From: Ptiloglossa arizonensis
Lineage: Eukaryota; Arthropoda; Insecta; Hymenoptera; Colletidae
Assembly: GCF_051014685.1 (NCBI RefSeq)
Contig: NW_027478861.1
Location: 62,001 to 126,000 of the forward strand
DNA: 64,000 nt
Direction: 5' to 3'
Below the pieces are notes generated by a model that was not told where the DNA came from, did not search any database, and saw only the letters and a program-made list of their open reading frames with translations. The position numbers and the translations under genes were made by a program. Each line of letters starts with the position of its first letter. Within the stretch, counting starts at the first letter, position 1. Shown piece after piece: positions 50,694-63,860 of the stretch.

Positions 50694-51093
50694 TAACCCA
50701 AAAATTCCTGTTGCATCTGAAAGTAGAAACTCGCCCGATTACAACGGTATGTGTATTTTTTCCCTAGGCCATTCTGGTTAAGCGTTCGGAGCAGCAGAAT
50801 TGCGAAAAATTTTTTGCCCTCTCAACCATTTCTTGTTTTCAAACTCCCATATCTCGCGAACGGATTGACCTAACCCAAAAATTCCTATTGCATCTGAAAG
50901 TGGAAGTTCGCCCGATTCCAACGGTATGTGTATATTTTCCCTAGGCCATTCTGGTTAAGCGTTTGGAGCAGCAGAAGTGCGAAAAATTTGTTGTCTCCTC
51001 AACCATCTCTTAGCTTCAAACTCCCATATCTCGCGAACGGATTGACCTAACCCAAAAATTCCTATTGCATCTGAAAGTAGAAACTCGCCCGAT
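48918..51093 (+). repeat. 15-monomer HOR, first copy
   Basis: This block matches 51572-53747 at 2654-bp spacing (15 monomers, one 176 bp) and almost abuts it. The left limit is C 48917 against G 51571, and the right limit is near 51094 (A against C at 53748). Differences are scattered except for a cluster around 50050-50150 against 52704-52804. Confidence 0.85.
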
Positions 51094-51571
51094 TAAAACG
51101 GTATGTGTATTTTTTCCCTAGGCCACTCTGGTTAAGCTTTTGGAGCAGCAGAAGTGCGAAAAATTTGTTGTCTTGTCAACCATTTCTTAGGTTCAAAGTC
51201 CCATATCTCGCGAACGGATTGACCTAACCCAAAACTTCCTATTGTAACTGAAAGTAGAAACTCACCCGATTACAACGGTATGTGTATTTTTTCCCTAGTC
51301 CATTCTGGTTAAGCGTTTGGAGCAGCAGAAGTGCGAAAAATTTTTTGCCTTCTCAACCATTTCTTAGCTTCAAACTCCCATATATCGCGAACGGATTGAC
51401 CTAACCCAAAAATTCCTGTTGCATCTGAAAGTAGAAACTCGCCCGATTACAACGGTATGTGTATTTTTTCCCTAGGCCATTCTGGTTAAGCGTTCGGAGC
51501 AGCAGAATTGCGAAAAATTTTTTGCCCTCTCAACCATTTCTTGTTTTCAAACTCCCATATCTCGCGAACGG

Positions 51572-53747
51572 ATTGACCTAACCCAAAAATTCCTATTGCA
51601 TCTGAAAGTAGAAGTTCGCCCGATTCCAACGGTATGTGTATTTTTTCCCTAGGCCATTCTGGTTAAGCGTTTGGAGCAGCAGAAGTGCGAAAAATTTTTT
51701 GCCTTCTCATCCATTTCTTAGCTTCAAAGTCCCATATCTCGCGAACGGATTGACCAAACCCAAAAATTCCTGCTGCGTCTGAAAGTAGAAACTCGCCCGA
51801 TTACAACGGTATGCGTATTGTTTCCCTAGGCCATTCTGGTTAAGCGTTTGGAGCAGCAGAATTGCGAAAAATTTTTTGCCGTCTCAACCATTTCTTGGCT
51901 TCACACTCCCATATCTCGCGAACGGATTGACTTAACCCAAAAATTCCTATAGCATCTAAAAGTAGAAACTCGGCCGATTACAACGGTATGTGTATTTTTT
52001 CCCTAGGCCATTCTGGTTAAGCGTTTGGAGCAGCAGAAGTGCGAAAAATTTGTTGTCTTGTCAACCATTTCTTAGCTTCAAAGTCCCATATCTCGCGAAC
52101 GGATTGACCTAACCCAAAACTTCATAATGTAACTGAAAGTAGAAACTCACCCGATTACAACGGTATGTGTATTTTTTCCCTAGTCCATTCTGGTTAAGCG
52201 TTTGGACAAGCAGAAGTGCGAAAAATTTGTTGTCTTCTCAACCATTTCTTAGCTTCAAACTCCCATATCTCGCGAACGTATTGACCTAACCCAAAAATTC
52301 CTGTTGCATCTGAAAGTAGAAACTCGCCCGATTACAACGGTATGTGTATTTTTTCCCTAGGCCATTCTGGTTTAGCGTTCGGAGCAGCAGAATTGCGAAA
52401 AATTTTTTGCCCTCTCAACCATTTCTTGTTTTCAAACTCCCATATCTCGCGAACGCATTGACCTAACCCAAAAATTCCTATTGCATCTGAAAGTAGAAAC
52501 TCGCCCGATTACAACGGTTTTTGTATTTTTTCCCTAGGCCATTCTGGTTAAGCGTTTGGAGCAGCAGAATTGCGAAAAATTTTTTGCCTTCTCAACCATT
52601 TCTTGGCTTCAAAGTCCCATATCTCGCGAACGGATTGACCTAACCCAAAAATTCCTATTGCATCTGAAAGTAGAAACTCGCCCCATTACAACGGTATGTG
52701 TATTTTTTCCCTAGGCCATTCTGGTTAAGCGTTTGGAGCAGCAGAAGTGCGAAAAATTTTTTGCCCTCTCAACCATTTCTTGTTTTCAAACTCCCATATC
52801 TCGCGAACGGATTGACCAAACCCAAAAATTCCTTCTGCGTCTGAAAGTAGAAACTCGCCCCATTACAACGGTATGTATATTGTTCCCCTAGGCCATTCTG
52901 GTTAAGCGTTTGGAGGAGCAGAATTGCGAAAAATTTTTTGCCTTCTCAACAATTCTTGGCTTCAAAGTCCCGTATCTCGCGAACGGATTGACCTAACCCA
53001 AAAATTCCTATAGCATCTGAAAGTAGAAACTCGGCCGATTAAAACGGTATGTGTATTTTTTCCCTAGGCCACTCTGGTTAAGCTTTTGGAGCAGCAGAAG
53101 TGCGAAAAATTTGTTGTCTTGTCAACCATTTCTTAGCTTCAAAGTCCCATATCTCGCGAACGGATTGACCTAACCCAAAACTTCCTATTGTAACTGAAAG
53201 TAGAAACTCACCCGATTACAACGGTATGTGTATTTTTTCCCTAGTCCATTCTGGTTAAGCGTTTGGAGCAGCAGAAGTGCGAAAAATTTGTTGTCTTCTC
53301 AACCATTTCTTAGCTTCAAACTCCCATATATCGCGAACGGATTGACCTAACCCAAAAATTCCTGTTGCATCTGAAAGTAGAAACTCGCCCGATTACAACG
53401 GTATGTGTATTTTTTCCCTAGGCCATTCTGGTTAAGCGTTCGGAGCAGCAGAATTGCGAAAAATTTTTTGCCCTCTCAACCATTTCTTGTTTTCAAACTC
53501 CCATATCTCGCGAACGGATTGACCTAACCCAAAAATTCCTATTGCATCTGAAAGTAGAAGTTCGCCCGATTCCAACGGTATGTGTATATTTTCCCTAGGC
53601 CATTCTGGTTAAGCGTTTGGAGCAGCAGAAGTGCGAAAAATTTGTTGTCTCCTCAACCATTTCTTAGCTTCAAACTCCCATATCTCGCGAACGGATTGAC
53701 CTAACCCAAAAATTCCTATTGCATCTGAAAGTAGAAACTCGCCCGAT
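51572..53747 (+). repeat. 15-monomer HOR, second copy
   Basis: This is the second copy of 48918-51093. It contains a patch at about 52704-52804 with several linked differences (CCCTAGGCC, AGAAGTG, GCCCTCTCAACC, TTGTTTTC) that matches other monomers of domain C, not its partner. That pattern fits a short conversion tract. Confidence 0.84.
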
Positions 53748-54480
53748 TACAACGGTATGTGTATTTTTTCCCTAGCCCATTCTGGTTAAGCGTTTGGAGC
53801 AGCAGAATTGCGAAAAATTTTTTGCCTTCTCATCCATTTCTTAGCTTCAAAGTCCCATATCTCGCGAACGGATTGACCAAACCCAAAAATTCCTGCTGCG
53901 TCTGAAAGTAGAAACTCGCCCGATTACAACGGTATGTGTATTTTTTCCCGAGTCCATTCTGGTTAAGCGTTTGGAGCAGCAGAATTGCGAAAAATTTTTT
54001 GCCCTCTCAACCATTTCTTGTTTTCAAACTCCCATATCTCGCGAACGCATTGACCTAACCCAAAAATTCCTATTGCATCTGAAAGTAGAAACTCGCCCGA
54101 TTACAACGGTTTTTGTATTTTTTCCCTAGGCCATTCTGGTTAAGCGTTTGGAGCAGCAGAATTGCGAAAAATTTTTTGCCTTCTCAACCATTTCTTGGCT
54201 TCAAAGTCCCATATCTCGCGAACGGATTGACCTAACCCAAAAATTCCTATTGCATCTGAAAGTAGAAACTCGCCCCATTACAACGGTATGTGTATTTTTT
54301 CCCGAGGCCATTCTGGTTAAGCGTTTGGAGCAGCAGAATTGCGAAAAATTTTTTGCCTTCTCATCCATTTCTTAGCTTCAAAGTCCCATATCTCGCGAAC
54401 GGATTGACCAAACCCAAAAATTCCTTCTGCGTCTGAAAGTAGAAACTCGCCCCATTACAACGGTATGTATATTGTTCCCC

Positions 54481-54656
54481 TAGGCCATTCTGGTTAAGCG
54501 TTTGGAGCAGCAGAATTGCGAAAAATTTTTTGCCTTCTCAACAATTCTTGGCTTCAAAGTCCCGTATCTCGCGAACGGATTGGCCTAACCCAAAAATTCC
54601 TATAGCATCTGAAAGTAGAAACTCGGCCGATTAAAACGGTTTGTGTATTTTTTCCC
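54481..54656 (+). repeat. 176-bp monomer class, right-most copy
   Basis: It has the same deletion and CCCGTATCTCGCG haplotype as 41035, but with GGAGCAGCAG in place of GGAGGAGCAG and an extra change to GGATTGGCC. Confidence 0.95.
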
Positions 54657-55089
54657 TAGGCCACTCTGGTTAAGCTTTTGGAGCAGCAGAAGTGCGAAAA
54701 ATTTGTTGTCTTGTCAACCATTTCTTAGCTTCAAAGTCCCATATCTCGCGAACGGATTGACCTAACCCAAAACTTCCTATTGTAACTGAAAGTAGAAACT
54801 CACCCGATTACAATGGTATGTGTATTTTTTCCCGAGTCCATTCTGGTTAAGCGTTTGGAGCAGCAGAAGTGCGAAAAATTTGTTGTCTTCTCAACCATTT
54901 CTTAGCTTCAAACTCCCATATCTCGCGAACGGATTGACCTAACCCAAAAATTCCTGTTGCATCTGAAAGTAGAAACTCGCCCGATTACAACGGTATGTGT
55001 ATTTTTCCCCTAGGCCATTCTGGTTAAGCGTTCGGAGCAGCAGAATTGCGAAAAATTTCTTGCCTTCTCAACCATTTCGTGTGTTCAAA

Positions 55090-55500
55090 CTCCCATATCT
55101 CGCGAACGGATTGACCTAACCCAAAAATTCCTATTGCATCTGAAAGTAGAAACTCGCCCGATTACAACGGTTTTTGTATTTTTTCCCTAGGCCATTCTGG
55201 TTAAGCGTTTGGAGCAGCAGAATTGCGAAAAATTTTTTGCCTTCTCAACCATTTCTTGGCTTCAAAGTCCCATATCTCGCGAACGGATTGACCTAACCCA
55301 AAAATTCCTATTGCATATTAAAGTAGAAACTCGCCCGATTACAACGGTATGTGTATTTTTTCCCTAGGCCATTCTGGTTAAGCGTTTGGAGCAGCAGAAT
55401 TGCGAAAAAATTCTTGCCTTCTCAACCATTTCTTGGCTTCAATGTCCCATATCTCGCGAACGGATTGACCTAACCCAAAAATTCCTATGGCATCTGAAAG
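55090..55500 (+). repeat. 6-monomer-spaced block, first copy
   Basis: This block recurs at about 56150-56560 with 1062-bp spacing (6 monomers). Ordered markers are GGTTTTTGTA, GCATATTAAAG and AAAAAATTCTTGCC. Differences include TTCAATGTCCC against TTCAAAGTCGC. The ends are approximate. Confidence 0.72.
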
Positions 55501-57373
55501 TAGAAACTCACCCGATTACAACGGTATGTGTATTTTTTCCCTATGCCATTCTGGTTAAGCGTTTGGAGCAGCAGAAGTGCGAAAAATTTGTTGTCGTCTC
55601 AACCATTTCTTAGTTTCAAACTCCCATATCTCGCGAACGGATTGACGTAACCCAAGAATTCCTGTTGCATCTGAAAGTAGAAACTCGCCCGATTACAACG
55701 GTATGTGTATTTTTTCCCTAGGCCATTCTGGTTAAGCGTTTGGAGAAGCAGAATTGCGAAAAATTGTTTGCCTTCTCAACCATTTCTTGGCTTCATACTC
55801 CCATATCTCGCGAACGGATTGACACAACCCAAAAATTCCTATTGCATCTGAAAGTAGAAACTCGCCCGATTACAACGGTATGTGTATTTTTTCCCTAGGC
55901 CATTCTGGTTAAGCGTTTGGAGCAGCAGAAGTGCGAAAAATTTGTTGTCTTCTCAACCATTTCTTAGTTTCAAACTCCCATATCTCGCGAACGGATTGAC
56001 CTAACTCAAAAATTCCTGTTGCATCTGAAAGTAGAAACTCGCCCGATTACAACGGTATGTGTATTTTTTCCCTAGGCCATTCTGGTTAAGCGTTCGGAGC
56101 AGCAGAATTGCGAAAAATTTTTTGCCTTCTCAACCATTTCGTGTCTTCAAACTCCCATATCTCGCGAACGGATTGACCTAACCCAAAAATTCCTATTGCA
56201 TCTGAAAGTAGAAACTCGCCCGATTACAACGGTTTTTGTATTTTTTCCCTAGGCCATTCTGGTTAAGCGTTTGGAGCAGCAGAATTGCGAAAAATTTTTT
56301 GCCTTCTCAACCATTTCTTGGCTTCAAAGTCCCATATCTCGCGAACGGATTGACCTAACCCAAAAATTCCTATTGCATATTAAAGTAGAAACTCGCCCGA
56401 TTACAACGGTATGTGTATTTTTTCCCTAGGCCATTCTGGTTAAGCGTTTGGAGCAGCAGAATTGCGAAAAAATTCTTGCCTTCTCAACCATTTCTTGGCT
56501 TCAAAGTCGCATATCTCGCGAACGGATTGACCTAACCCAAAAATTCCTGTGGCATCTGAAAGTAGAAACTCGCCCCATTACAACGGTATGTGTATTTTTT
56601 CCCGAGGCCATTCTGGTTAAGCGTTTGGAGCAGCAGAAGTGCGAAAAATTTGTTGTCTTGTCAACCATTTCTTAGCTTCAAAGTCCCATATCTCGCGAAC
56701 GGATTGACCTAACCCAAAACTTCCTAATGTAACTGAAAGTAGAAACTCACCCGATTACAACGGTATGTGTATTTTTTCCCTAGTCCATTCTGGTTAAGCG
56801 TTTGGACAAGCAGAAGTGCGAAAAATTTGTTGTCTTCTCAACCATTTCTTAGCTTCAAACTCCCATATCTCGCGAACGTATTGACCTAACCCAAAAATTC
56901 CTGTTGCATCTGAAAGTAGAAACTCGCCCGATTACAACGGTATGTGTATTTTTTCCCTAGGCCATTCTGGTTAAGCGTTCGGAGCAGCAGAATTGCGAAA
57001 AATTTTTTGCCCTCTCAACCATTTCTTGTTTTCAAACTCCCATATCTCGCGAACGCATTGACCTAACCCAAAAATTCCTATTGCATCTGAAAGTAGAAAC
57101 TCGCCCGATTACAACGGTTTTTGTATTTTTTCCCTAGGCCATTCTGGTTAAGCGTTTGGAGCAGCAGAATTGCGAAAAATTTTTTGCCTTCTCAACCATT
57201 TCTTGGCTTCAAAGTCCAATATCTCGCGAACGGATTGACCTAACCCAAAAATTCCTATTGCATCTGAAAGTAGAAACTCGCCCCATTACAACGGCATGTG
57301 TATTTTTTCCCGAGGCCATTCTGGTTAAGCGTTTGGAGCAGCAGAATTGCGAAAAATTTTTTGCCTTCTCATC

Positions 57374-58267
57374 CATTTCTTGGCTTCAAAGTCCCATATC
57401 TCGCGAACGGATTGACCTAACCCAAAAATTCCTATTGCATATTAAAGTAGAAACTCGCCCGATTACAACGGTATGTGTATTTTTTCGCTCTGCCATTCTG
57501 GTTAAGCGTTTGGAGCAGCAGAATTGCGAAAAATTTTTTGCCTTCTCAACCATTTCTTGGCTTCATACTCCCATATCTCGCGAACGGATTGACCTAACCC
57601 AAAAATTCCTGTTGCATCTGAAAGTAGAAACTCGCCCGATTACAACGGTATGTGTATTTTTTCCCTAGGCCATTCTGGTTAAGCGTTCGGAGCAGCAGAA
57701 TTGCGAAAAATTTTTTGCCTTCTCAACCATTTCGTGTGTTCAAACTCCCATATCTCGCGAACGGATTGACCTAACCCAAAAATTCCTATTGCATCTGAAA
57801 GTAGAAACTCGCCCGATTACAACGGTTTTTGTATTTTTTCCCTAGGCCATTCTGGTTAAGCGTTTGGAGCAGCAGAATTGCGAAAAATTTTTTGCCTTCT
57901 CAACCATTTCTTGGCTTCAAAGTCCCATATCTCGCGAACGGATTGACCTAACCCAAAAATTCCTATTGCATATTAAAGTAGAAACTCGCCCGATTACAAC
58001 GGTATGTGTATTTTTTCCCTCTGCCATTCTGGTTAAGCGTTTGGAGCAGCAGAATTGCGAAAAATTTTTTGCCTTCTCAACCATTTCTTGGCTTCATACT
58101 CCCATATCTCGCGAACGGATTGACCTAACCCAAAAATTCCTGTTGCATCTGAAAGTAGAAACTCGCCCGATTACAACGGTATGTGTATTTTTTCCCTAGG
58201 CCATTCTGGTTAAGCGTTCGGAGCAGCAGAATTGCGAAATATTTTTTGCCTTCTCAACCATTTCGTG
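57374..58267 (+). repeat. 3-monomer local duplication (531 bp)
   Basis: Two copies of a three-monomer string at 531-bp spacing (about 57374-57736 and 57905-58267) share GCATATTAAAG, the TCTGCC junction and GGCTTCATACTCCC. They differ at TTCGCTCTGCC against TTCCCTCTGCC and at GCGAAATATT near 58236. Junctions without TAG in this stretch give chance open frames at 57156-57668 and 57864-58199. Confidence 0.78.
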
Positions 58268-61200
58268 TCTTCAAACTCCCATATCTCGCGAACGGATTGA
58301 CCTAACCCAAAAATTCCTATTGCATCTGAAAGTAGAAACTCGCCCGATTACAACGGTTTTTGTATTTTTTCCCTAGGCCATTCTGGTTAAGCGTTTGGAG
58401 CAGCAGAAGTGCGAAAAATTTGTTGTCTTCTCAACCATTTCTTAGTTTCAAACTCCCATATCTCGCGAACGGATTCACCTAACCCAAAAATTCCTGTTGC
58501 ATCTGAAAGTAGAAACTCGCCCGGTTACAACGGTATGTGTATTTTTTCCCGAGGCCATTCTAGTTAAGCGTTTGGAGCAGCAGAATTGCGACAAATTTTT
58601 TGCCTTCTCAACCATTTCTTAGCTTCAAAGTCCCATATCTCGCGAACGGATTGACCAAACCCAAAAATTCCTTCTGCGTCTGAAAGTAGAAACTCGCCCG
58701 ATTACAACGGTATGCGTATTTTTTCCCTAGGCCATTCTGGTTAAGCGTTTGAAGCAGCAGAATTGCGAAAAATTTTTTGCCATCTCAACCATTTCTTGGC
58801 TTCAAACTCCCATATCTCGCGAACGGATTGACCTAACCCAAAAATTCCTGTTGCATCTGAAAGTAGAAACTCGCCCCATTACAACGGTATGTGTATTTTT
58901 TCCCTAGGCCATTCTGGTTAAGCGTTTGGAGCAGCAGAAGTGCGAAAAATTTGTTGTCTCCTCAACCATTTCTTAGCTTCAAACTCCCATATCTCGCGAA
59001 CGGATTTACCTAACCCAAAAATTTCTATTGTATCTAAAAGTAGAAACTCGCCCGATTACAACGGTATGTGTATTTTTTCCCTAGCCCATTCTGGTTAAGC
59101 GTTTGGAGCAGCAGAATTGCGAAAAATTTTTTGCCTTCTCATCCATTTCTTAGCTTCAAAGTACCATATCTCGCGAACGGATTGACCAAACCCAAAAATT
59201 CCTGCTGCGTCTGAAAGTAGAAACTCGCCCGATTACAACGGTATGCGTATTGTTTCCCTAGGCCATTCTGGTTAAGCGTTTGGAGCAGCAGAATTGCGAA
59301 AAATTTTTTGCCTTCTCAACCATTTCTTGGCTTCAAACTCCCATATCTCGCGAACGGATTGACCTAACCCAAAAATTCCTATAGCATCTGAAAGTAGAAA
59401 CTCGGTCGATTACAAGGGTATTTGTATTTTTTCCCTAGGCCATTCTGGTTAAGCGTTTGGAGCAGCAGAAGTGCGAAAAATTTGTTGCCTTGTCAACCAT
59501 TTCTTAGCTTCAAAGTCCCATATCTCGCGAACGGATTGACCTAACCCAAAACTTCCTATTGTAACTGAAAGTAGAAACTCACCCGATTACAACGGTATGT
59601 GTATTTTTTCCCTAGTCCATTCTGGTTAAGCGTTTGGAGCAGCAGAAGTGCGAAAAATTTGTTGTCTTCTCAACCATTTCTTAGCTTCAAACTCCCATAT
59701 CTCGCGAACGTATTGACCTAACCCAAAAATTACTGTTGCATCTGAAAGTAGAAACTCGCCCGATTACAACGGTATGTGTATTTTTTCCCTAGGCCATTCT
59801 GGTTAAGCGATCGGAGCAGCAGAATTGCGAAAAATTTTTTGCCTTCTCAACCATTTCGTGTCTTCAAACTCCCATATCTCGCGAACGGATTCACCTAACC
59901 CAAAAATTCCTATTGCATCTGAAAGTAGAAACTCGCCCGATTACAACGGTATGCGTATTTTTTCCCTAGGCCATTCTGGTTAAGCGTTTGAAGCAGCAGA
60001 ATTGCGAAAAATTTTTTGCCTTCTCAACCATTTCTTGGTTTCAAACTCCCATATCTCGCGAACGGATTGACCTAACCCAAAAATTCCTATTGCATCTGAA
60101 AGTAGAAACTCGCCCCATTACAACGGTATGTGTATTTTTTCCCGAGGCCATTCTGGTTAAGCGTTTGGAGCAGCAGAATTGCGAAAAATTTTTTGCCCTC
60201 TCAACCATTTCTTGTTTTCAAACTCCCATATCTCGCGAACGCATTGACCTAACCCAAAAATTCCTATTGCATCTGAAAGTAGAAGTTCGCCCGATTCCAA
60301 CGGTATGTGTATTTTTTCCCTAGGCCATTCTGGTTTAGCGTTTGGAGCAGCAGAAGTGCGAAAAATTTGTTGTCTCCTCAACCATTTCTTAGCTTCAAAC
60401 TCCCATATCTCGCGAACGGATTGACCTAACCCAAAAATTCCTATTGCATCTGAAAGTAGAAACTCGCCCGATTACAACGGTATGTGTATTTTTTCCCTAG
60501 CCCATTCTGGTTAAGCGTTTGGAGCAGCAGAATTGCGAAAAATTTTTTGCCTTCTCATCCATTTCTTAGCTTCAAAGTCCCATATCTCGCGAACGGATTG
60601 ACCAAACCCAAAAATTCCTGCTGCGTCTGAAAGTAGAAACTCGCCCGATTACAACGGTATGCGTATTGTTACCCTAGGCCATTCTGGTTAAGCGTTTGGA
60701 GCAGCAGAATTGCGAAAAATTTTTTGCCTTCTCAACCATTTCTTGGCTTCAAACTCCCATATCTCGCGAACGGATTGACCTAACCCAAAAATTCCTATAG
60801 CATCTGAAAGTAGAAACTCGGCCGATTACAACGGTATGTGTATTTTTTCCGTAGGCCAGTCTGGTTAAGCGTTTGGAGCAGCATAAGTGCGAAAAATTTG
60901 TTGTCTTGTCAACCATTTCTTAGCTTCAAAGTCCCATATCTCGCGAACGGATTGACCTAACCCAAAACTTCCTTTTGTAACTGAAAGTAGAAACTCACCC
61001 GATTACAACGGTATGTGTATTTTTTCCCTAGTCCATTCTGGTTAAGCGTTTGGAGCAGCAGAAGTGCGAAAAATTTGTTGTCTTCTCAACCATTTCTTAG
61101 CTTCAAACTCCCATTTCCCGCGAACGTATTGACCTAACCCAAAAATTCCTGTTGCATCTGAAAGTAGAAACTCGCCCGATTACAACGGTATGTGTATTTT

Positions 61201-63860
61201 TTCCCTAGGCCATTCTGGTTAAGCGTTCGGAGCAGCAGAATTGCGAAAAATTTGTTGCCCTCTCAACCATTTCTTGTTTTCAAACTCCCATATCTCGCGA
61301 ACGGATTGACCTAACCCAAAAATTCCTATTGCATCTGAAAGTAGAAACTCGCCCGATTACAACGGTATGTGTATTTTTTCCCGAGGCCATTCTGGTTAAG
61401 CGTTTGGAGCAGCAGAATTGCGAAAAATTTTTTGCCCTCTCAACCATTTCTTGTTTTCAAACTCCCATATCTCGCGAACGGATTGACCTAACCCAAAAAT
61501 TCCTATAGCATCTGAAAGTAGAAACTCGGCCGATTACAACGGTATGTGTATTTTTTCCCTATGCCATTCTGGTTAAGCGTTTGGAGCAGCAGAATTGCAA
61601 AAAATTTTTTGCCTTCTGAACCATTTCTTAGCTTCAAAGTACCATATCTCGCGAACGGATTGACCAAACCCAAAAATTCCTTCTGCGTCTGAAAGTAGAA
61701 ACTCGCCCCATTACAACGGTATGTGTATTGTTCCCCTAGGCCATTCTGGTTAAGCGTTTGGAGCAGCAGAATTGCGAAAAATTTTTTGCCTTCTCAACCA
61801 TTTCTTGGCTTCAAAGTCCCATATCTCGCGAACGGATTGACCTAACCCAAAAATTCCTATAGCATCTGAAAGTAGAAACTCGGCCGATTAAAACGGTATG
61901 TGTATTTTTTCCCTAGGACACTCTGGTTAAGCGTTTGGAGCAGCAGAAGTGCGAAAAATTTGTTGTCTTGTCAACCATTCCTTAGCTTCAAAGTCCCATA
62001 TCTCGCGAACGGATTGACCTAACCCAAAAATTCCTATTGCATCTGAAAGTAGAAACTCGCCCGATTACAACGGTTTTTGTATTTTTTCCATAGGCCATTC
62101 TGGTTAAGCGTTTGGAGCAGCAGAATTGCGAAAAATTTTTTGCCTTCTCAACCATTTCTTGGCTTCAAAGTCCCATATCTCGCGAACGGATTGACCTAAC
62201 CCAAAAATTCCTATTGCATCTGAAAGTAGAAACACGCCCCATTACAACGGTATGTGTATTTTTTCCCGAGGCCATTCTGGTTAAGCGTTTGGAGCAGCAG
62301 AATTGCGAAAAATTTTTTGCCCTCTCATCCATTTCTTGTTTTGAAACTCCCATATCTCGCGAACGCATTGACCTAACCCAAAAATTCCTATTGCATCTGA
62401 AAGTAGAAACTCGCCCGATTACAACGGTTTTTGTATTTTTTCCCTAGGCCATTCTGGTTAAGAGTTTGGAGCAGCAGAATTGCGAAAAATTTTTTGCCTT
62501 CTCAACCATTTCTTGGCTTCAAAGTCCCATATCTCGCGAACGGATTGACCTAACCCAAAAATTCCTATTGCATCTGAAAGTAGAAACTCGCCCCATTACA
62601 ACGGTATGTGTATTGTTCCCCTAGGCCATTCTGGTTAAGCGTTTGGAGCAGCAGAATTGCGAAAAATTTTTTGCCTTCTCAACCATTTCTTGGCTTCAAA
62701 GTCCCATATCTCGCGAACGGATTGACCTAACCCAAAAATTCCTATAGCATCTGAAAGTAGAAACTCGGCCGATTAAAACGGTATGTGTATTTTTTCCCTA
62801 GGCCACTCTGGTTAAGCGTTTGGAGCAGCAGAAGTGCGAAAAATTTGTTGTCTGCTCAACCATTTCTTAGCTTCAAAGTCCCATATCTCGCGAACGGATT
62901 GACCTAACCCAAAAATTCCTATGGCATCTGAAAGTAGAAACTCACCCGATTACAACGGTATGTGTATTTTTTCCCTCTGCCATTCTGGTTAAGCGTTTGG
63001 AGCAGCAGAATTGCGAAAAATTTTTTGCCTTCTCAACCATTTCTTACCTTCAAAGTCCCATATCTCGCGAACGGATTGACCAAACCCAAAAATTCCTTCT
63101 GCGTCTGAAAGTAGAAACTCGCCCCATTACAACGGTATGCGTATTGTTTCCCTAGGCCATTCTGGTTAAGCGTTTGGAGCAGCTGAATTGCGAAAAATTT
63201 TTTGCCTTCTCAACCATTTCTTGGCTTCAAACTCCAATATCTCGCGAACGGTTTGACTTAACCCAAAAATTCCTATAGCATCTGAAAGTAGAAACTCGCC
63301 CGATTACAACGGTATGTGTATTTTTTCCCTAGGCCATTCTGGTTAAGCGTTCGGAGCAGCAGAATTGCGAAAAATTTTTTGCCTTCTCAACCATTTCGTG
63401 TTTTCAAACTCCCTTATCTCGCGAACGGATTGACCTAACCCAAAAATTCCTATTGCATCTGAAAGTAGAAACTCGCCCGATTACAACGGTTTTTGTATTT
63501 TTTCCCTAGGTCATTCTGGTTAAGCGTTTGCAGCAGCTGAATTGCGAAAAATTTTTTGCCTTCTCAACCATTTCTTGGATTCAAAGTCCCATATCTCGCG
63601 AACGGATAGACCTAACCCAAAAATTCCTATTGCATCTGAAAGTAGAAACTCGCCCGATTACAACGGTATGTGTATTTTTTCCCTAGGCCATTCTGGTTAA
63701 GCGTTTGGAGCAGCAGAATTGCGAAAAAATTCTTGCCTTCTCAACCATTTCTTGGCTTCAAAGTCCCATATCTCGCGAACGGATTGACCTAACCCAAAAA
63801 TTCCTATGGCATCTGAAAGTAGAAACTCACCCGATTACAACGGTATGTGTATTTTTTCCC
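58268..63860 (+). repeat. Mosaic satellite stretch without a long clean HOR
   Basis: These are 177-bp monomers of the domain C classes, shuffled in shorter strings. Marker monomers recur at 2124-bp spacing (12 monomers; for example 57864, 59988 and 62112), but the intervening order and variants differ, so I could not delimit a clean block. No other feature was seen. Confidence 0.75.
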
